Both the position numbers and the translations under genes were made by a program. The notes under the pieces were generated by a model, which made no database searches, was not told the origin of the DNA, and saw nothing but the letters and a program-made list of their open reading frames with translations. DNA of 64,000 nucleotides from Dyella acidisoli (lineage in GTDB: Bacteria; Pseudomonadota; Gammaproteobacteria; Xanthomonadales; Rhodanobacteraceae), in the NCBI RefSeq assembly GCF_030160295.1, contig NZ_BSOB01000061.1:62664-126663 (forward strand), read 5' to 3'. The first letter of the stretch is position 1. Each line of letters starts with the position of its first letter. Below are positions 43,701-51,372 of this stretch, in pieces.

Positions 43701-44863
43701 ATACCCTGAAAATCACGGCGCCGGCACTGGGCGATCATGCTGAGGCTTGGCAAGTGCACGCATCGCCGATCTGGCATGTGGAGACACAGGGTGTGCCGGT
43801 CAGCGATAACGCTGATGGCCTCAGTTTTGAACCGCTGCCGAATGAGACTTTGCAATTGCATGTGAGTCGACCCAAGGCCGTCGACGGTGACAGTCTTGCG
43901 TTCGATGCCGCGAATGCCAGCGTGAGCGTGGGTGACCGCGCAACCGAAACGGAACTTGGCCTGCTCACGCGCAGCACACGTGGCGGTGAGCACGCCATTG
44001 GTTTGCCGGCAGGTACGGAACTACTCGGCGCCACACGCGACGACGAACAGCTCAGCCTCGCCGTGAAGGATGGCAAGCTAAGCCTGCCGCTTCTGCCGGG
44101 CAAGCATCATTACGTCATACGTTTGCGTGAACCTCACGGCATCGGCATGCATGTCGCAACGCCGGCACTTGCCCTGGGTGCGCCATCGGCCAACATCGGA
44201 CTGGACCTCAAGCTGCCGGAAGATCGCTGGGTGTTGTGGACATGGGGGCCGCGTGTGGGGCCTGCAGTGCTGTATTGGTCGCAACTGATCGTGTTGCTGG
44301 TGGCGGCATGGTTCCTGGGGCGTTATGCGCCGACACCGTTGCGCTTTTATCAGTGGCTGTTGCTGGGGCTTGGTTTTTCGGCGTTCGCGTGGAGTGCGTA
44401 CACGTTCGTAGTGCTGTGGTTGATCATGCTTGGCCTGCGCGCGCGACATGATGCGGCCGTCACCAAGCTCGCGGACATGCGATTCAACCTGGTGCAGGTG
44501 TTGTTGGCCTTGGTAACGGTGCTGGCCTTGGCAACGTTGGTGTCTGCCGTACCAAAAGGCTTGCTTGGATTGCCCGACATGCACGTCGCCGGCAACGACT
44601 CAAGCGCATGGAATCTGAATTGGTTCGCTGATCAGACCAAGGATGTTTTGCCGCAGGGCGGGGTAGTCACCGTATCGCTGTGGTTCTACAAGGTTGCCAT
44701 GCTCGCCTGGGCCTTGTGGTTGGCGAATGCGCTTATTGGATGGCTGCGGTGGGGCTTTGATGCCTGGACCAAAGGCGGTTATTGGAAGAAACGGGAGAGG
44801 AAGCCTGCCGCGCCGCCGCAGTTGCCGGATGCTCCGGTTACGGAGGCTCCGCGCGATAACTAA
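40715..44863 (+). CDS. very large, internally duplicated inner-membrane/periplasmic protein
   Basis: A 1382-residue protein of unknown function. ATG 40715 is preceded by GGGGAGG with a 7-nt spacer. Order: signal peptide 1-20 (GLLGLLFVVSPLLA); periplasmic beta-rich module 1 to about 460; four spans at about 465-551; a linker with Pro-rich PAPPPPLPPPPVTPMP; two spans at about 698-757; periplasmic module 2 to about 1170; then 5-6 C-terminal spans. The modules are related: both begin with a two-cysteine motif (HGCPFLAN...YQC; PKCVPDC) and repeat (H/E)VDV-type strands leading to RLEPGEYTIQG or RLEPGIHKLGL. No catalytic motif was seen. It lies among LPS genes, so an envelope role is likely. Confidence 0.85.
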   Translation: MRRWKGLLGLLFVVSPLLAQDVPPALRDWQGWVLHDVPQHGCPFLANSRPDAGSYQCIWPGRLSIDAGKNGGHFSLDVHVDAASWVGLPGDEHSWPQQVVVNNKAWPVLNRDGQPALRLEPGEYTIQGNLPWDARPARLRVPLSIGLVSLSVDGGAVDRIERNGDQLTLGEAAAAQRQADALSVRVYRHLTDGMPALLDTQLQLNVTGSAREQVLGPALPKGFIATSLDSDVPAQWEPDGRVRLQLRPGQWTVHLSARAIDTLREVSLAPTADGIWPKQETWSYSDDPSLRSTRVEGRATDAAQADVPGDWRELPAYVLDQNSGLAIEQGTRGGEGEAGDQIHLERQIWLDFDGRGFNVSDHLTGTLPRTQRLDVGAPWQLQRASLHDAPLLVTDAGQGRTGVELRNTNLDLHAGLRVPDRSGSLPSGGWLASLENIDAVLHLPYGYRLIGAGGVDRSPDSWIAKWSLLDLFVVALIALLAGRLLGWRWAAVAAIFLVLSQHETGAPRWTLGVALAFALLMRALPTGRLRQWAQMASSLALALAIIWTLPFAKTQLEDALHPQLEGNGAYSSLIERMAAVGYGKEEEAKQEVVPQAQVQQSEPSAAPAPPPPLPPPPVTPMPVVQSAAPASGASRNLMTVAVTGAALPGSTTMHEMDSHSIVQAGAGEPSWDVDNNYRLSWSGPVTSEQSMRLVIAPSWLVRLLRVVMLGLLVALLGRVARNFFIKPSDTSWRIWRFGGTAATCLLLASLPHVTHAQAMPSPDLLGQLHSRLLEAPKCVPDCAVVAAANVQAKDDQIAIELEVHVGASVALPLPQIDAGLQLLSANVDGHANATLGKRDDQLLVRLEPGIHKLGLSYRAQPVDSTTVHFALRPQWLVFNGQGWSLDGVDAGHLLGDSVTLNRIRTVADGKPAPVSQQAFPPYVRITRDIMLGVDWTVVNTVERLAPSDGGFSLELPLLSGEHPLGEGMRVHDGRIVVTFNAGQSEVSWTSRLDHADTLKITAPALGDHAEAWQVHASPIWHVETQGVPVSDNADGLSFEPLPNETLQLHVSRPKAVDGDSLAFDAANASVSVGDRATETELGLLTRSTRGGEHAIGLPAGTELLGATRDDEQLSLAVKDGKLSLPLLPGKHHYVIRLREPHGIGMHVATPALALGAPSANIGLDLKLPEDRWVLWTWGPRVGPAVLYWSQLIVLLVAAWFLGRYAPTPLRFYQWLLLGLGFSAFAWSAYTFVVLWLIMLGLRARHDAAVTKLADMRFNLVQVLLALVTVLALATLVSAVPKGLLGLPDMHVAGNDSSAWNLNWFADQTKDVLPQGGVVTVSLWFYKVAMLAWALWLANALIGWLRWGFDAWTKGGYWKKRERKPAAPPQLPDAPVTEAPRDN

Positions 44864-44875
44864 CAAAAAACTCCG

Positions 44876-44909
44876 CATTGTCGTTCCGGTGTTTGCCGGG
44901 ACGACAATG
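44876..44909. terminator. hairpin after the large membrane protein gene
   Basis: CATTGTCGT and ACGACAATG pair across an inner CCGG/CCGG, giving a long stem between two converging genes. It resembles a single CGTCGTCCCGG REP unit and has no T-run, so termination is uncertain. Confidence 0.5.
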
Positions 44910-44919
44910 CCGTGCGTTA

Positions 44920-45957
44920 TCAGCTCAGGCTGGATGCCGCCGCCTCAAAGCGCTCGATGACGTCATCGACTTCAATCAAATCCATCACGCCTGGCTTTTC
45001 TATCTTCGTTCCCCACGGAATCTCGCTCGCCGGCCTGCCGAAATAGTTGCGTGAAGCAACATCGTATTTGTCGACACACCAGCGGCGGTCGGAATAGGGG
45101 CCGGAGCGCGCGGGATTGCTGGCAGCGTGCAGGCCAAGCACTTTCAGTCCCACCGTATTGGCCATATGCATTGGCCCTGAGTCGGGCGTAAGCAGCAGTT
45201 GTGCGCGACAGAACATCGCCATCAGTTTCTTCAGCGTGTCTTTGCCGGTAAGGTCTAACGGAGCTTGTTTGCAGAGAGCCAGAATCGCATCGGCCATGCT
45301 GCGTTCCATAGGGGAGGGGCCGCCGATCAGCACGACGCGCCAACTGCGTGTGACGGCATAGTCCATGACGGCGGCGTAGCGCTCCGGACGCCAATTACGC
45401 AGCGCGTGGCTGGAGGTGGGGCTGACCAGCAACGTGGGTTGGTTGTCCGACCACTGCTGGGCCGCCCATGCGTGTGCTTCATCAGGAACAGGAATATCCC
45501 AGCGCACTTCGGTCTGTTTCAGACCAAGCGGCTCGCAAAAGCTTCCGATCGCTTGCAGCACGTGCTCGCCGGTGCGTGCAGGGATACGTTCGTTGATCAC
45601 CAGACCATGCAAGTCTTTGGAGCGCGCATGGTCGTAACCGATGCGGCGATCGGCTTTGATCCCTAAGCTGAGCAGGTTCGAGCGCAGGGCCACTTGCATC
45701 TGCAGCAGTGCACCGAAACGCCGTCCGCGGAGCGCAGCATGGACTTCACGCATGCCGGCCCAACCGGCGCCTTTGTCGAAGGTGACGAACTCCACGCCGG
45801 GCAAGTCGCCGACCAGCTTGCGCTCCAGCTTGCCTACGATCCAGGTCAGCGCCGTCTGCGGCCAGGCACGCTGCAACGTGTGGATCAGCGGCACCACGTG
45901 GGTGACGTCGCCGATGGCCGAGGTACGCAGCAGGCAGATGGAGGCAGGAGAGGACAT
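44920..45957 (-). CDS. LPS heptosyltransferase-type glycosyltransferase (GT9)
   Basis: A 345-residue GT-B glycosyltransferase that adds heptose from ADP-heptose to the LPS inner core. The N-terminus ICLLRTSAIGDVTHVVPLIHTLQ carries the conserved catalytic Asp region. The C-terminal domain shows SPTSSHALRNWRPERYAAV, VVLIGGPSPMERSMAD and the nucleotide-sugar site LLTPDSGPMHMANTVGLKVLGLHAASNPARSGPY. ATG 45957 was chosen over 45996. Divergent from kdkA with 41 bp between them, so the two promoters overlap. The GT9 family is certain; WaaC versus a related enzyme is not. Confidence 0.87.
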   Translation of the reverse strand: MSSPASICLLRTSAIGDVTHVVPLIHTLQRAWPQTALTWIVGKLERKLVGDLPGVEFVTFDKGAGWAGMREVHAALRGRRFGALLQMQVALRSNLLSLGIKADRRIGYDHARSKDLHGLVINERIPARTGEHVLQAIGSFCEPLGLKQTEVRWDIPVPDEAHAWAAQQWSDNQPTLLVSPTSSHALRNWRPERYAAVMDYAVTRSWRVVLIGGPSPMERSMADAILALCKQAPLDLTGKDTLKKLMAMFCRAQLLLTPDSGPMHMANTVGLKVLGLHAASNPARSGPYSDRRWCVDKYDVASRNYFGRPASEIPWGTKIEKPGVMDLIEVDDVIERFEAAASSLS

Positions 45958-45998
45958 GTAGAATCGCCGGACAGTAATCGAGGAACGCCGCAGCACCG

Positions 45999-46724
45999 AT
46001 GCACGAGCAACTGCGCCAAGACGCCAAGGGTGCGATTCTGTTCGACGCTACCATGTCGCCACAAGTCGATGGCGCATGGTTCGATGTCGACCATTGGCGG
46101 GGGCGGGGGGCGTACAGCACGCAATCCGGTGGACGTGGCGGCGTGGCGATCATCCGCACCCCGGCCGGCGAATGCGTGCTGCGCCATTACCGGCGCGGCG
46201 GTATGGTGGCGGCAATGATGGGCGATCGTTACCTGTGGACCGGTGCGAATCGTACGCGCAGTTTCCGTGAATTTCGTTTGATGCAGGCCATGGCGCAGTT
46301 GCACTTGCCGGTGCCGCGAGTGGTGGCGGCGCGTTATCGGCGGATAGGGCTTTATTACCAAGCGGATCTCATCACCCAGCGTCTGGCCGATACGCACACG
46401 CTGACAGAATGCGTGGCACAAGATCGACTGGATGCCGAGCTGGCCCAAGAAGTGGGTGCGCTGGTGGCGCGATTCCATCGCGCGGGTGTATGGCACGCCG
46501 ATCTGAACGCGCACAATGTGCTGGTTGCGCCATCGGGACTTTATCTGGTGGATTTCGATCGTGGCCGCATGCGGCCCCTGGAGCCGAGTTGGCGCATGGC
46601 AAACCTGCAGCGATTGCGCAGGTCGCTGTTCAAAATTGGTGCGGCTGCGCAGGGTGAGGCGGTGTTCGATCAAACGATCTGGACGCCCCTTATGTACGGC
46701 TACGAGCGGACCTTGAGCGCATGA
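45999..46724 (+). CDS. kdkA: 3-deoxy-D-manno-octulosonic acid kinase
   Basis: A 241-residue kinase phosphorylating Kdo at the 4-OH, an LPS inner-core step in species with a single Kdo. Protein-kinase-like motifs are HRAGVWHADLNAHNVLV (catalytic loop) and YLVDFDRGRMRP (metal site), with the early GRGAYSTQSGGRGGVAIIRT and RHYRRGGMVAAMMGDRYLW typical of KdkA. Overlaps the next gene by ATGA. Confidence 0.93.
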   Translation: MHEQLRQDAKGAILFDATMSPQVDGAWFDVDHWRGRGAYSTQSGGRGGVAIIRTPAGECVLRHYRRGGMVAAMMGDRYLWTGANRTRSFREFRLMQAMAQLHLPVPRVVAARYRRIGLYYQADLITQRLADTHTLTECVAQDRLDAELAQEVGALVARFHRAGVWHADLNAHNVLVAPSGLYLVDFDRGRMRPLEPSWRMANLQRLRRSLFKIGAAAQGEAVFDQTIWTPLMYGYERTLSA

Positions 46725-47479
46725 GCTGGCATTTGCATTTTCTTGGTACCGGCGCCGCGCATGCGGTCGAGTTAGGCTCTTCGTCCGCGGTATTGGAGCG
46801 CGACGGCAAACCGATGCTGCTGATCGATTGCGGCCCTGACACGCTCGACCGTTACTACGCGGCTTACGCCGAACCGCCGCGCAATGTTTACATCACTCAT
46901 ACGCATATGGACCACGTCGGCGGCTTGGAACGCTTGTTCACCCGTGTGTGGTTCGATGAGGCGCTGCGGGGGAAAACACGGGTGTTCGCGCATGCGGCGC
47001 TCGTGCCCTGGCTGCAAACGCGGGTGGCCGACTATCCCGGCGTGCTGGCCGAGGGTGGTGTGAATTATTGGGAGGCATTCCGGCTGGTGCCTTGCTCGCG
47101 CGGTTTCTGGTTGGACGGATTCTGGTTTGACGTGTTTGCCACGCGGCATCATCGTCCCGGTACGTCGTTCGGCTTGGCTTTGCATGGCAGCTTTGCGTTC
47201 ACCGGTGACACGCGTCCCATTCCTGAAGTGTTGGCGCAGTACGCCGATGGAGAGGCGTTGATCGCGCACGATTGTGGGCTCGTCGGGAATCCTTCGCATA
47301 CCGGTATCGACGATATCGAGCGTGAGTACGACGAAGGGATGCGTGCGCGGTTGGTGCTTTATCACTATGGCAGCAAAGCGGATGGAGAGGCTTTGTCTGC
47401 ACGCGGGTATCGCATTGCGCGAGCCGGGCAGCGAGTAGCGTTGGTAGATCCATCACCTTTGCGTGCAGATGCTGGATGA
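46721..47479 (+). CDS. MBL-fold metallo-hydrolase
   Basis: A 252-residue beta-lactamase-fold hydrolase. Metal motifs: THTHMDHVGGLERL, H in FATRHHRPG, FAFTGDTRP and a final LYHYGSK. The order resembles RNase Z/phosphodiesterase-like members (GTGAAHAVELGSSSAVLE at the start). Substrate unknown. It starts within the kdkA stop codon and is therefore translationally coupled to an LPS kinase; whether it acts in the envelope is not shown. Confidence 0.85.
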   Translation: MSWHLHFLGTGAAHAVELGSSSAVLERDGKPMLLIDCGPDTLDRYYAAYAEPPRNVYITHTHMDHVGGLERLFTRVWFDEALRGKTRVFAHAALVPWLQTRVADYPGVLAEGGVNYWEAFRLVPCSRGFWLDGFWFDVFATRHHRPGTSFGLALHGSFAFTGDTRPIPEVLAQYADGEALIAHDCGLVGNPSHTGIDDIEREYDEGMRARLVLYHYGSKADGEALSARGYRIARAGQRVALVDPSPLRADAG

Positions 47480-47506
47480 GTGCTTGCGGGAGATCCTCTA
47501 AGTGAG

Positions 47507-47639
47507 CCCTCTCCCTTCGGGAGGGGCGAGAGGCGGGTGAGGGTTCGGGCGAAGCGTGATACCAACCTCTTGCCCAAGTCATAACAATCGCGCGTTGATC
47601 GCACCCGCACCCCACCCCTCTCCCGAAGGGACAGGGGCT
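47507..47639. repeat. composite REP element, copy 2
   Basis: The same two-palindrome composite as 16797-16929, including the inner conserved strings GGTGAGGGTTCGGGCGAAGC and ATCGCGCGTTGATCGCACCC. It lies between the MBL gene and tRNA-Ser. Confidence 0.85.
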
Positions 47640-47723
47640 CAAGCGCTCTTGTCCGTTAGACCGCTAACAGTTATTCTTCCGCTTCTTTGTTGGCGTCCAA
47701 CCAGCAAAGCGGTTTTTGCGTGC

Positions 47724-47816
47724 GGAGAGGTGTCCGAGTGGTTGAAGGAGCACGCCTGGAAAGTGTGTATACGGCTTATCCCCGTATCGCGGGTTCGAAT
47801 CCCGCCCTCTCCGCCA
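47724..47816 (+). tRNA. tRNA-Ser (anticodon GGA)
   Basis: A 93-nt class II tRNA with encoded CCA. Acceptor GGAGAGG/CCTCTCC, D-arm TGTCCGAGTGGTTGAAGGAG, anticodon loop CTGGAAA, long variable arm (TACGG...CCGTA) and T-arm GGGTTCGAATCCC. A 20-bp copy of its 3' end lies 194 bp downstream. Confidence 0.97.
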
Positions 47817-48011
47817 GATATTGAAAGATGCGACGGCTTGGAAGCTGGCGCAAAGTTGTAAGAGCACGGATGAGAGAGGGTGGGTGAGAACCCGCTTGGT
47901 TCGACAAATTCGTCTGGAACGAATTTGGACAGCCGAAGGCTGGCCCCGTAGCGCGTAGCGCGGAGGGGTGAGGCCCACGGACGGGCCGAACAATCCCGCC
48001 CTCTCCGCCAG
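47798..48011. repeat. tRNA-Ser 3'-end duplication enclosing a hairpin array
   Basis: AATCCCGCCCTCTCCGCCAG occurs at 47798-47817 (tRNA 3' end) and again at 47992-48011. Between them lie four consecutive stem-loops: CAAATTCGT/ACGAATTTG (47905-47927), CAGCC/GGCTG (47930-47942), CCCC...GGGG (47944-47968) and GGCCC/GGGCC (47972-47987). No gene is inside. It is probably a remnant of integration at the tRNA or a structured repeat. Confidence 0.7.
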
Positions 48012-48090
48012 TTATTTCAATGAACTGGCAGCAGCTTGAAACAATCAAGCTAAGCAGCCAGTTTCAGGGCTTCGATGCCCACCCTATGGT

Positions 48091-48194
48091 GGCCCCGTCG
48101 GTCCCCCCGCGACGATAGTTCGCAAACCCCGCCAGGTCCGGAAGGAAGCAACGGTAGCGGATGATTCGGGTGCCGGGGTGTGGCTGGCGGGGCC
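48091..48194 (+). ncRNA. ffs: 4.5S signal recognition particle RNA
   Basis: The universally conserved apical motif CAGGTCCGGAAGGAAGCAAC is present at 48133-48152, flanked by complementary arms: GGCCCCG at the 5' side with CGGGGCC at 48188-48194, and CCCCG with CGGGG nearer the loop. The stem is followed by GCCGCCTTTTC, a possible terminator. It binds Ffh to target proteins to the inner membrane. It lies 90 bp upstream of dnaX, a location I recall as common in this order. Exact ends are approximate. Confidence 0.93.
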
Positions 48195-48286
48195 GCCGCC
48201 TTTTCAGGCAGGCGCTCGACGAGTTCGCATGACTTGCCAACGTGGACTTGGCACAATCGGTCTTTAGGCCCAGACAGCGTTAACGA

Positions 48287-49963
48287 ATGTCCTATCAGGT
48301 ACTCGCGCGCAAGTGGCGCCCTCGCAAGTTCGCTGAACTCGTTGGGCAGGAGCATGTCGTACGTGCACTCACCAACGCCCTCGACAGCGGGCGTATGCAC
48401 CATGCCTATCTGTTTACCGGTACACGCGGCGTCGGCAAGACCACTATCGCGCGCATCTTCGCCAAGTCGCTGAACTGCGAGCGCGGCGAATCCGCTGATC
48501 CCTGCGGCGAGTGCGCGGTATGCACGGCGGTTGACGCCGGCCGCTTCGTGGATCTCCTGGAAATCGACGCAGCCAGCAACACCGGCGTGGACGATGTACG
48601 CGAGGTGATCGAGAACGCCCAGTACGCACCGGCGCGTGGGCGCTTCAAGGTGTATCTGGTGGACGAAGTGCACATGCTCTCCAAGCCAGCCTTCAACGCC
48701 TTGCTGAAGACGCTGGAAGAGCCACCGCCGCACGTGAAGTTCCTGCTGGCGACCACCGATCCGCAGAAGCTGCCGGTGACGGTGCTCTCTCGCTGCCTGC
48801 GTTTCAACTTGAAGCGCCTGTTGCCGGATCAGATCTCGGGACAGATGCGACACATCCTCGGCGCCGAGCATATCGAATACGAAGATCCGGCCATCGTGGA
48901 ACTCGCGCGCGCGGCGGATGGTTCGTTGCGCGATGGCCTGTCGCTGTTGGATCAGGCGATCGCCTACGGTGGCGGTTCGCTGAAGGCGAACGAGGTGCGC
49001 GCCATGCTGGGCAGCGTCGAACGCGGCCAAGTGCTTGGCCTGCTCGATGCGCTGGCGGCAGGGGACGGACAAGCATTGATGACAGAGTGCGCGCGCATTG
49101 CGTCGTTCTCGCCGGATTTCGGCAGCGTGCTGGATGATCTCGCTGCGGCGCTGCATCGCATCCAGCTGATCCAGTTGGTACCTGGTTATCGTCTCGACCC
49201 GAATGATGGCGACGATTCGGCTCTGACCAGTCTGGCCGAGCGCATGGCCGCCGAGGACGTGCAGCTCTACTATCAGATCGCCACCACAGGCCGTCGCGAC
49301 TTGGCACTGGCGCCCGATACGCGCACCGGCTTCGAAATGGCTTTGCTGCGCATGCTGGCGTTTCGTCCGTCTGATGATGCGACCCCTGCGGCAGCTTCGG
49401 GTGGTGGGCAGCGTCAGGTTGCACAACCACTGTCGCGTCCGCCGGCGGCCGCTGCTCCAGCAGCAGCGCCCGTGCAAAACGCACGTCCTGCGCCGGCTCC
49501 GTATTCGGCACCGCCTGCACCTCAACGGGAAAACATCGCTGCTGCGCCGCCGGTTCAGCGCGTGGCGGCTCCAGGCGGTCTACCTGATTGGGAAGTGTTG
49601 ATCCAGCGTGCTGATTTGCGTGGCCCGCTTGGTCAGCTTGCGCAGAACTCGGCGTTGCGTGGCAGGGAAGGGCAGACGCTGGTGCTCGCGCTGCAACCGA
49701 CCCATATGCATCTGGCGGTGGAGCCGATTGTCAGTCAGATCGCCGATCGCCTGAGCGAAGCGATGGGCGAGCCGATTCGCCTGCGTTTCGTCGAGGACAG
49801 CCATGGCGCCGCACATACACCTGCGGCTCGCGCGGCCGAGGCACGCAGCGCCGCGCAGTCGGCGGCCGAGGCGTCGATTGAAGGCGACCCGCTGGTGCAG
49901 GCACTGAAGCGCGAATTCGGCGCGCGTGTGGTGCCGCAATCCATCAAACCCTTTGAATCCTGA
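48287..49963 (+). CDS. dnaX: DNA polymerase III subunit gamma/tau
   Basis: A 558-residue clamp-loader ATPase. Walker A GTRGVGKTT at 45-53, zinc cysteines C64, C73, C76 and C79, Walker B VYLVDEVHML, and sensor 1 in LLATTDPQKLPVTVLSRC. Domain III follows to about 365; then comes a Pro/Ala-rich linker (about 370-430) and a short tau-specific C-terminal domain from GGLPDWEVLI to the end. No A-AAA-AAG slippery site was seen, so production of a separate gamma form is not evident. It is the first gene of dnaX-ybaB-recR. Confidence 0.96.
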   Translation: MSYQVLARKWRPRKFAELVGQEHVVRALTNALDSGRMHHAYLFTGTRGVGKTTIARIFAKSLNCERGESADPCGECAVCTAVDAGRFVDLLEIDAASNTGVDDVREVIENAQYAPARGRFKVYLVDEVHMLSKPAFNALLKTLEEPPPHVKFLLATTDPQKLPVTVLSRCLRFNLKRLLPDQISGQMRHILGAEHIEYEDPAIVELARAADGSLRDGLSLLDQAIAYGGGSLKANEVRAMLGSVERGQVLGLLDALAAGDGQALMTECARIASFSPDFGSVLDDLAAALHRIQLIQLVPGYRLDPNDGDDSALTSLAERMAAEDVQLYYQIATTGRRDLALAPDTRTGFEMALLRMLAFRPSDDATPAAASGGGQRQVAQPLSRPPAAAAPAAAPVQNARPAPAPYSAPPAPQRENIAAAPPVQRVAAPGGLPDWEVLIQRADLRGPLGQLAQNSALRGREGQTLVLALQPTHMHLAVEPIVSQIADRLSEAMGEPIRLRFVEDSHGAAHTPAARAAEARSAAQSAAEASIEGDPLVQALKREFGARVVPQSIKPFES

Positions 49964-49978
49964 TTCTGGAGACGTGTT

Positions 49979-50302
49979 ATGAGAGGACAACTCGGCCAGC
50001 TGATGCAGCAGGCGCAGCGCATGCAGGAAGACATGAAGCGCGCACAGGAAGAAATCGCCAAGCTCGAAGTTACCGGCAGCTCCGGCGGTGGCCTGGTTAG
50101 TGTAGTGATGACTGGTGCGCACGAAGTGCGTCGCGTGCAGATCGATCGCAAGCTGTTTGCCGATGATCCGGAGATGGCCGAAGACCTTGTTGCCGCCGCG
50201 ATCAACGATGCGGTGAACAAAGTGGCTGATGCGAGCAAGAACAAACTAGGCGGTTTGACCTCTGGTTTGAATTTGCCGCCTGGGTTCAAGATGCCGTTTT
50301 GA
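49979..50302 (+). CDS. ybaB: nucleoid-associated protein, YbaB/EbfC family
   Basis: A 107-residue dimeric DNA-binding protein. [31 protein letters not shown] forms the N-terminal helical part, [21 protein letters not shown] the sheet, and [14 protein letters not shown] the closing helix. GGAGA lies 6 nt before ATG. Located between dnaX and recR as in most bacteria. Confidence 0.95.
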   Translation: MRGQLGQLMQQAQRMQEDMKRAQEEIAKLEVTGSSGGGLVSVVMTGAHEVRRVQIDRKLFADDPEMAEDLVAAAINDAVNKVADASKNKLGGLTSGLNLPPGFKMPF

Positions 50303-50308
50303 TTTGTT

Positions 50309-50332
50309 CCCTCTCCTCCGTGGGGAGAGGGA
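50309..50332. repeat. single CTCTCC palindrome between ybaB and recR
   Basis: CCCTCTCC TCCGT GGGGAGAGGG forms a hairpin in the 41-bp gap just before recR and lies next to its ribosome site. Confidence 0.7.
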
Positions 50333-50343
50333 GTGAAAACATC

Positions 50344-50943
50344 ATGAGCTCATCGCCCTTACTCAACGAACTCATCGAAGCCTTGCGCTGCCTGCCCGGC
50401 GTAGGTGGTAAGAGTGCGCAACGCATGGCTTTCCATCTGCTGGAACGCGAGCGCGAACGCGGACTGAAGCTCGCCACCGTGTTGCAACAAGCGATGCAGA
50501 AGATCGGCCATTGCTCGCGCTGTCGCAATTTCAGCGAAACGCCGGTGTGTGCGACCTGCGCAAGCAGCAGCCGTGACCGGCACGTGCTGTGCGTGGTGGA
50601 ATCACCTACCGATTTGGCGGCCATTGAGCAGGCCACCGGTTATCGTGGTCAATACTTCGTGCTGATGGGGCGTTTGTCGCCGTTGGATGGCCTTGGCCCT
50701 GAGGAGCTTGGTCTGGGTTTGCTCAGCGAGCGGCTGGCCGAGGGCGAAGTGGAAGAGCTGATCCTCGCCACCAATCCCACTGTGGAAGGTGAGGCGACTG
50801 CGCATTATCTTGCCCAGCTCGCGCGTGCCGCCGGCATTCGTCCTACGCGTCTCGCGCATGGCGTGCCGCTGGGTGGCGAGTTGGAATACGTGGATCGCGG
50901 CACGCTGGCGCATGCTTTTGGCAGCCGGCAATCCGTAGACTAA
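50344..50943 (+). CDS. recR: recombination mediator RecR
   Basis: A 199-residue DNA repair protein acting with RecFO to load RecA at gaps. HhH region [20 protein letters not shown], zinc finger [16 protein letters not shown], Toprim domain [24 protein letters not shown] with [13 protein letters not shown], and the C-terminal Walker-B-like [22 protein letters not shown] 50344 was chosen because the frame upstream translates the palindrome. Confidence 0.96.
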   Translation: MSSSPLLNELIEALRCLPGVGGKSAQRMAFHLLERERERGLKLATVLQQAMQKIGHCSRCRNFSETPVCATCASSSRDRHVLCVVESPTDLAAIEQATGYRGQYFVLMGRLSPLDGLGPEELGLGLLSERLAEGEVEELILATNPTVEGEATAHYLAQLARAAGIRPTRLAHGVPLGGELEYVDRGTLAHAFGSRQSVD

Positions 50944-50958
50944 ACAGGAGAAGCACGT

Positions 50959-51303
50959 ATGGGTGACACCATCTTCGGCAAGATCGTCCGTCGCGAAATC
51001 CCCGCCGACATCGTCTATGAAACCGATGATGTACTGGCCTTCAGAGACCTCAACCCGCAGGCTCCAGTACATGTGCTGTTCGTACCCAAGCATGCGATTG
51101 CCACGTTGAACGAGGCCACGCCGGCCGATGCCGAATTGATCGGCAAGCTTGTGCTTGCCGCTGCCGACTATGCCAAGCGCGAAGGTTTCGACAAGGACGG
51201 CTATCGCACCGTCATCAACTGCAACGAGCATGGCGGCCAAACCGTGTTCCATTTGCATGTGCATCTGCTGGCGGGCCGGCGCATGCATTGGCCGCCGGGC
51301 TGA
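50959..51303 (+). CDS. HIT-family purine nucleoside phosphoramidase (HinT)
   Basis: A 114-residue HIT protein hydrolysing adenosine phosphoramidates. The histidine triad is in VFHLHVHLLAGRRM and the N-terminus TIFGKIVRREIPADIVYETDDVLAFRDLNPQAPVHVLFVPKHAI is typical of HinT. AGGAGA lies 9 nt upstream of ATG. It closes the dnaX-ybaB-recR run and is followed by a strong terminator. Confidence 0.93.
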   Translation: MGDTIFGKIVRREIPADIVYETDDVLAFRDLNPQAPVHVLFVPKHAIATLNEATPADAELIGKLVLAAADYAKREGFDKDGYRTVINCNEHGGQTVFHLHVHLLAGRRMHWPPG

Positions 51304-51323
51304 TTCGCGACCAAACCGTGCAC

Positions 51324-51358
51324 AAAAAAAGCGCCAGCGTATGCTGGCGCTTTTTTTG
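51324..51358. terminator. strong bidirectional terminator
   Basis: AGCGCCAGC/GCTGGCGCT stem with a GTAT loop, bounded by seven A on the left and seven T on the right, between the converging HIT and slp genes. Confidence 0.93.
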
Positions 51359-51372
51359 TTGAACAAAGATGA

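Noticed and set aside
47992-48011. Second tRNA-Ser gene
   Set aside because: Only the last 20 bases are repeated; no D-arm, anticodon arm or T-loop sequence lies upstream.
48050-49525. 491-codon antisense frame over dnaX and the 4.5S RNA
   Set aside because: Arg/His-rich shadow; would need to run through a conserved RNA gene.
48287-49963. Programmed frameshift in dnaX giving gamma
   Set aside because: No A-AAA-AAG slippery heptamer with downstream stem was seen in the expected region.
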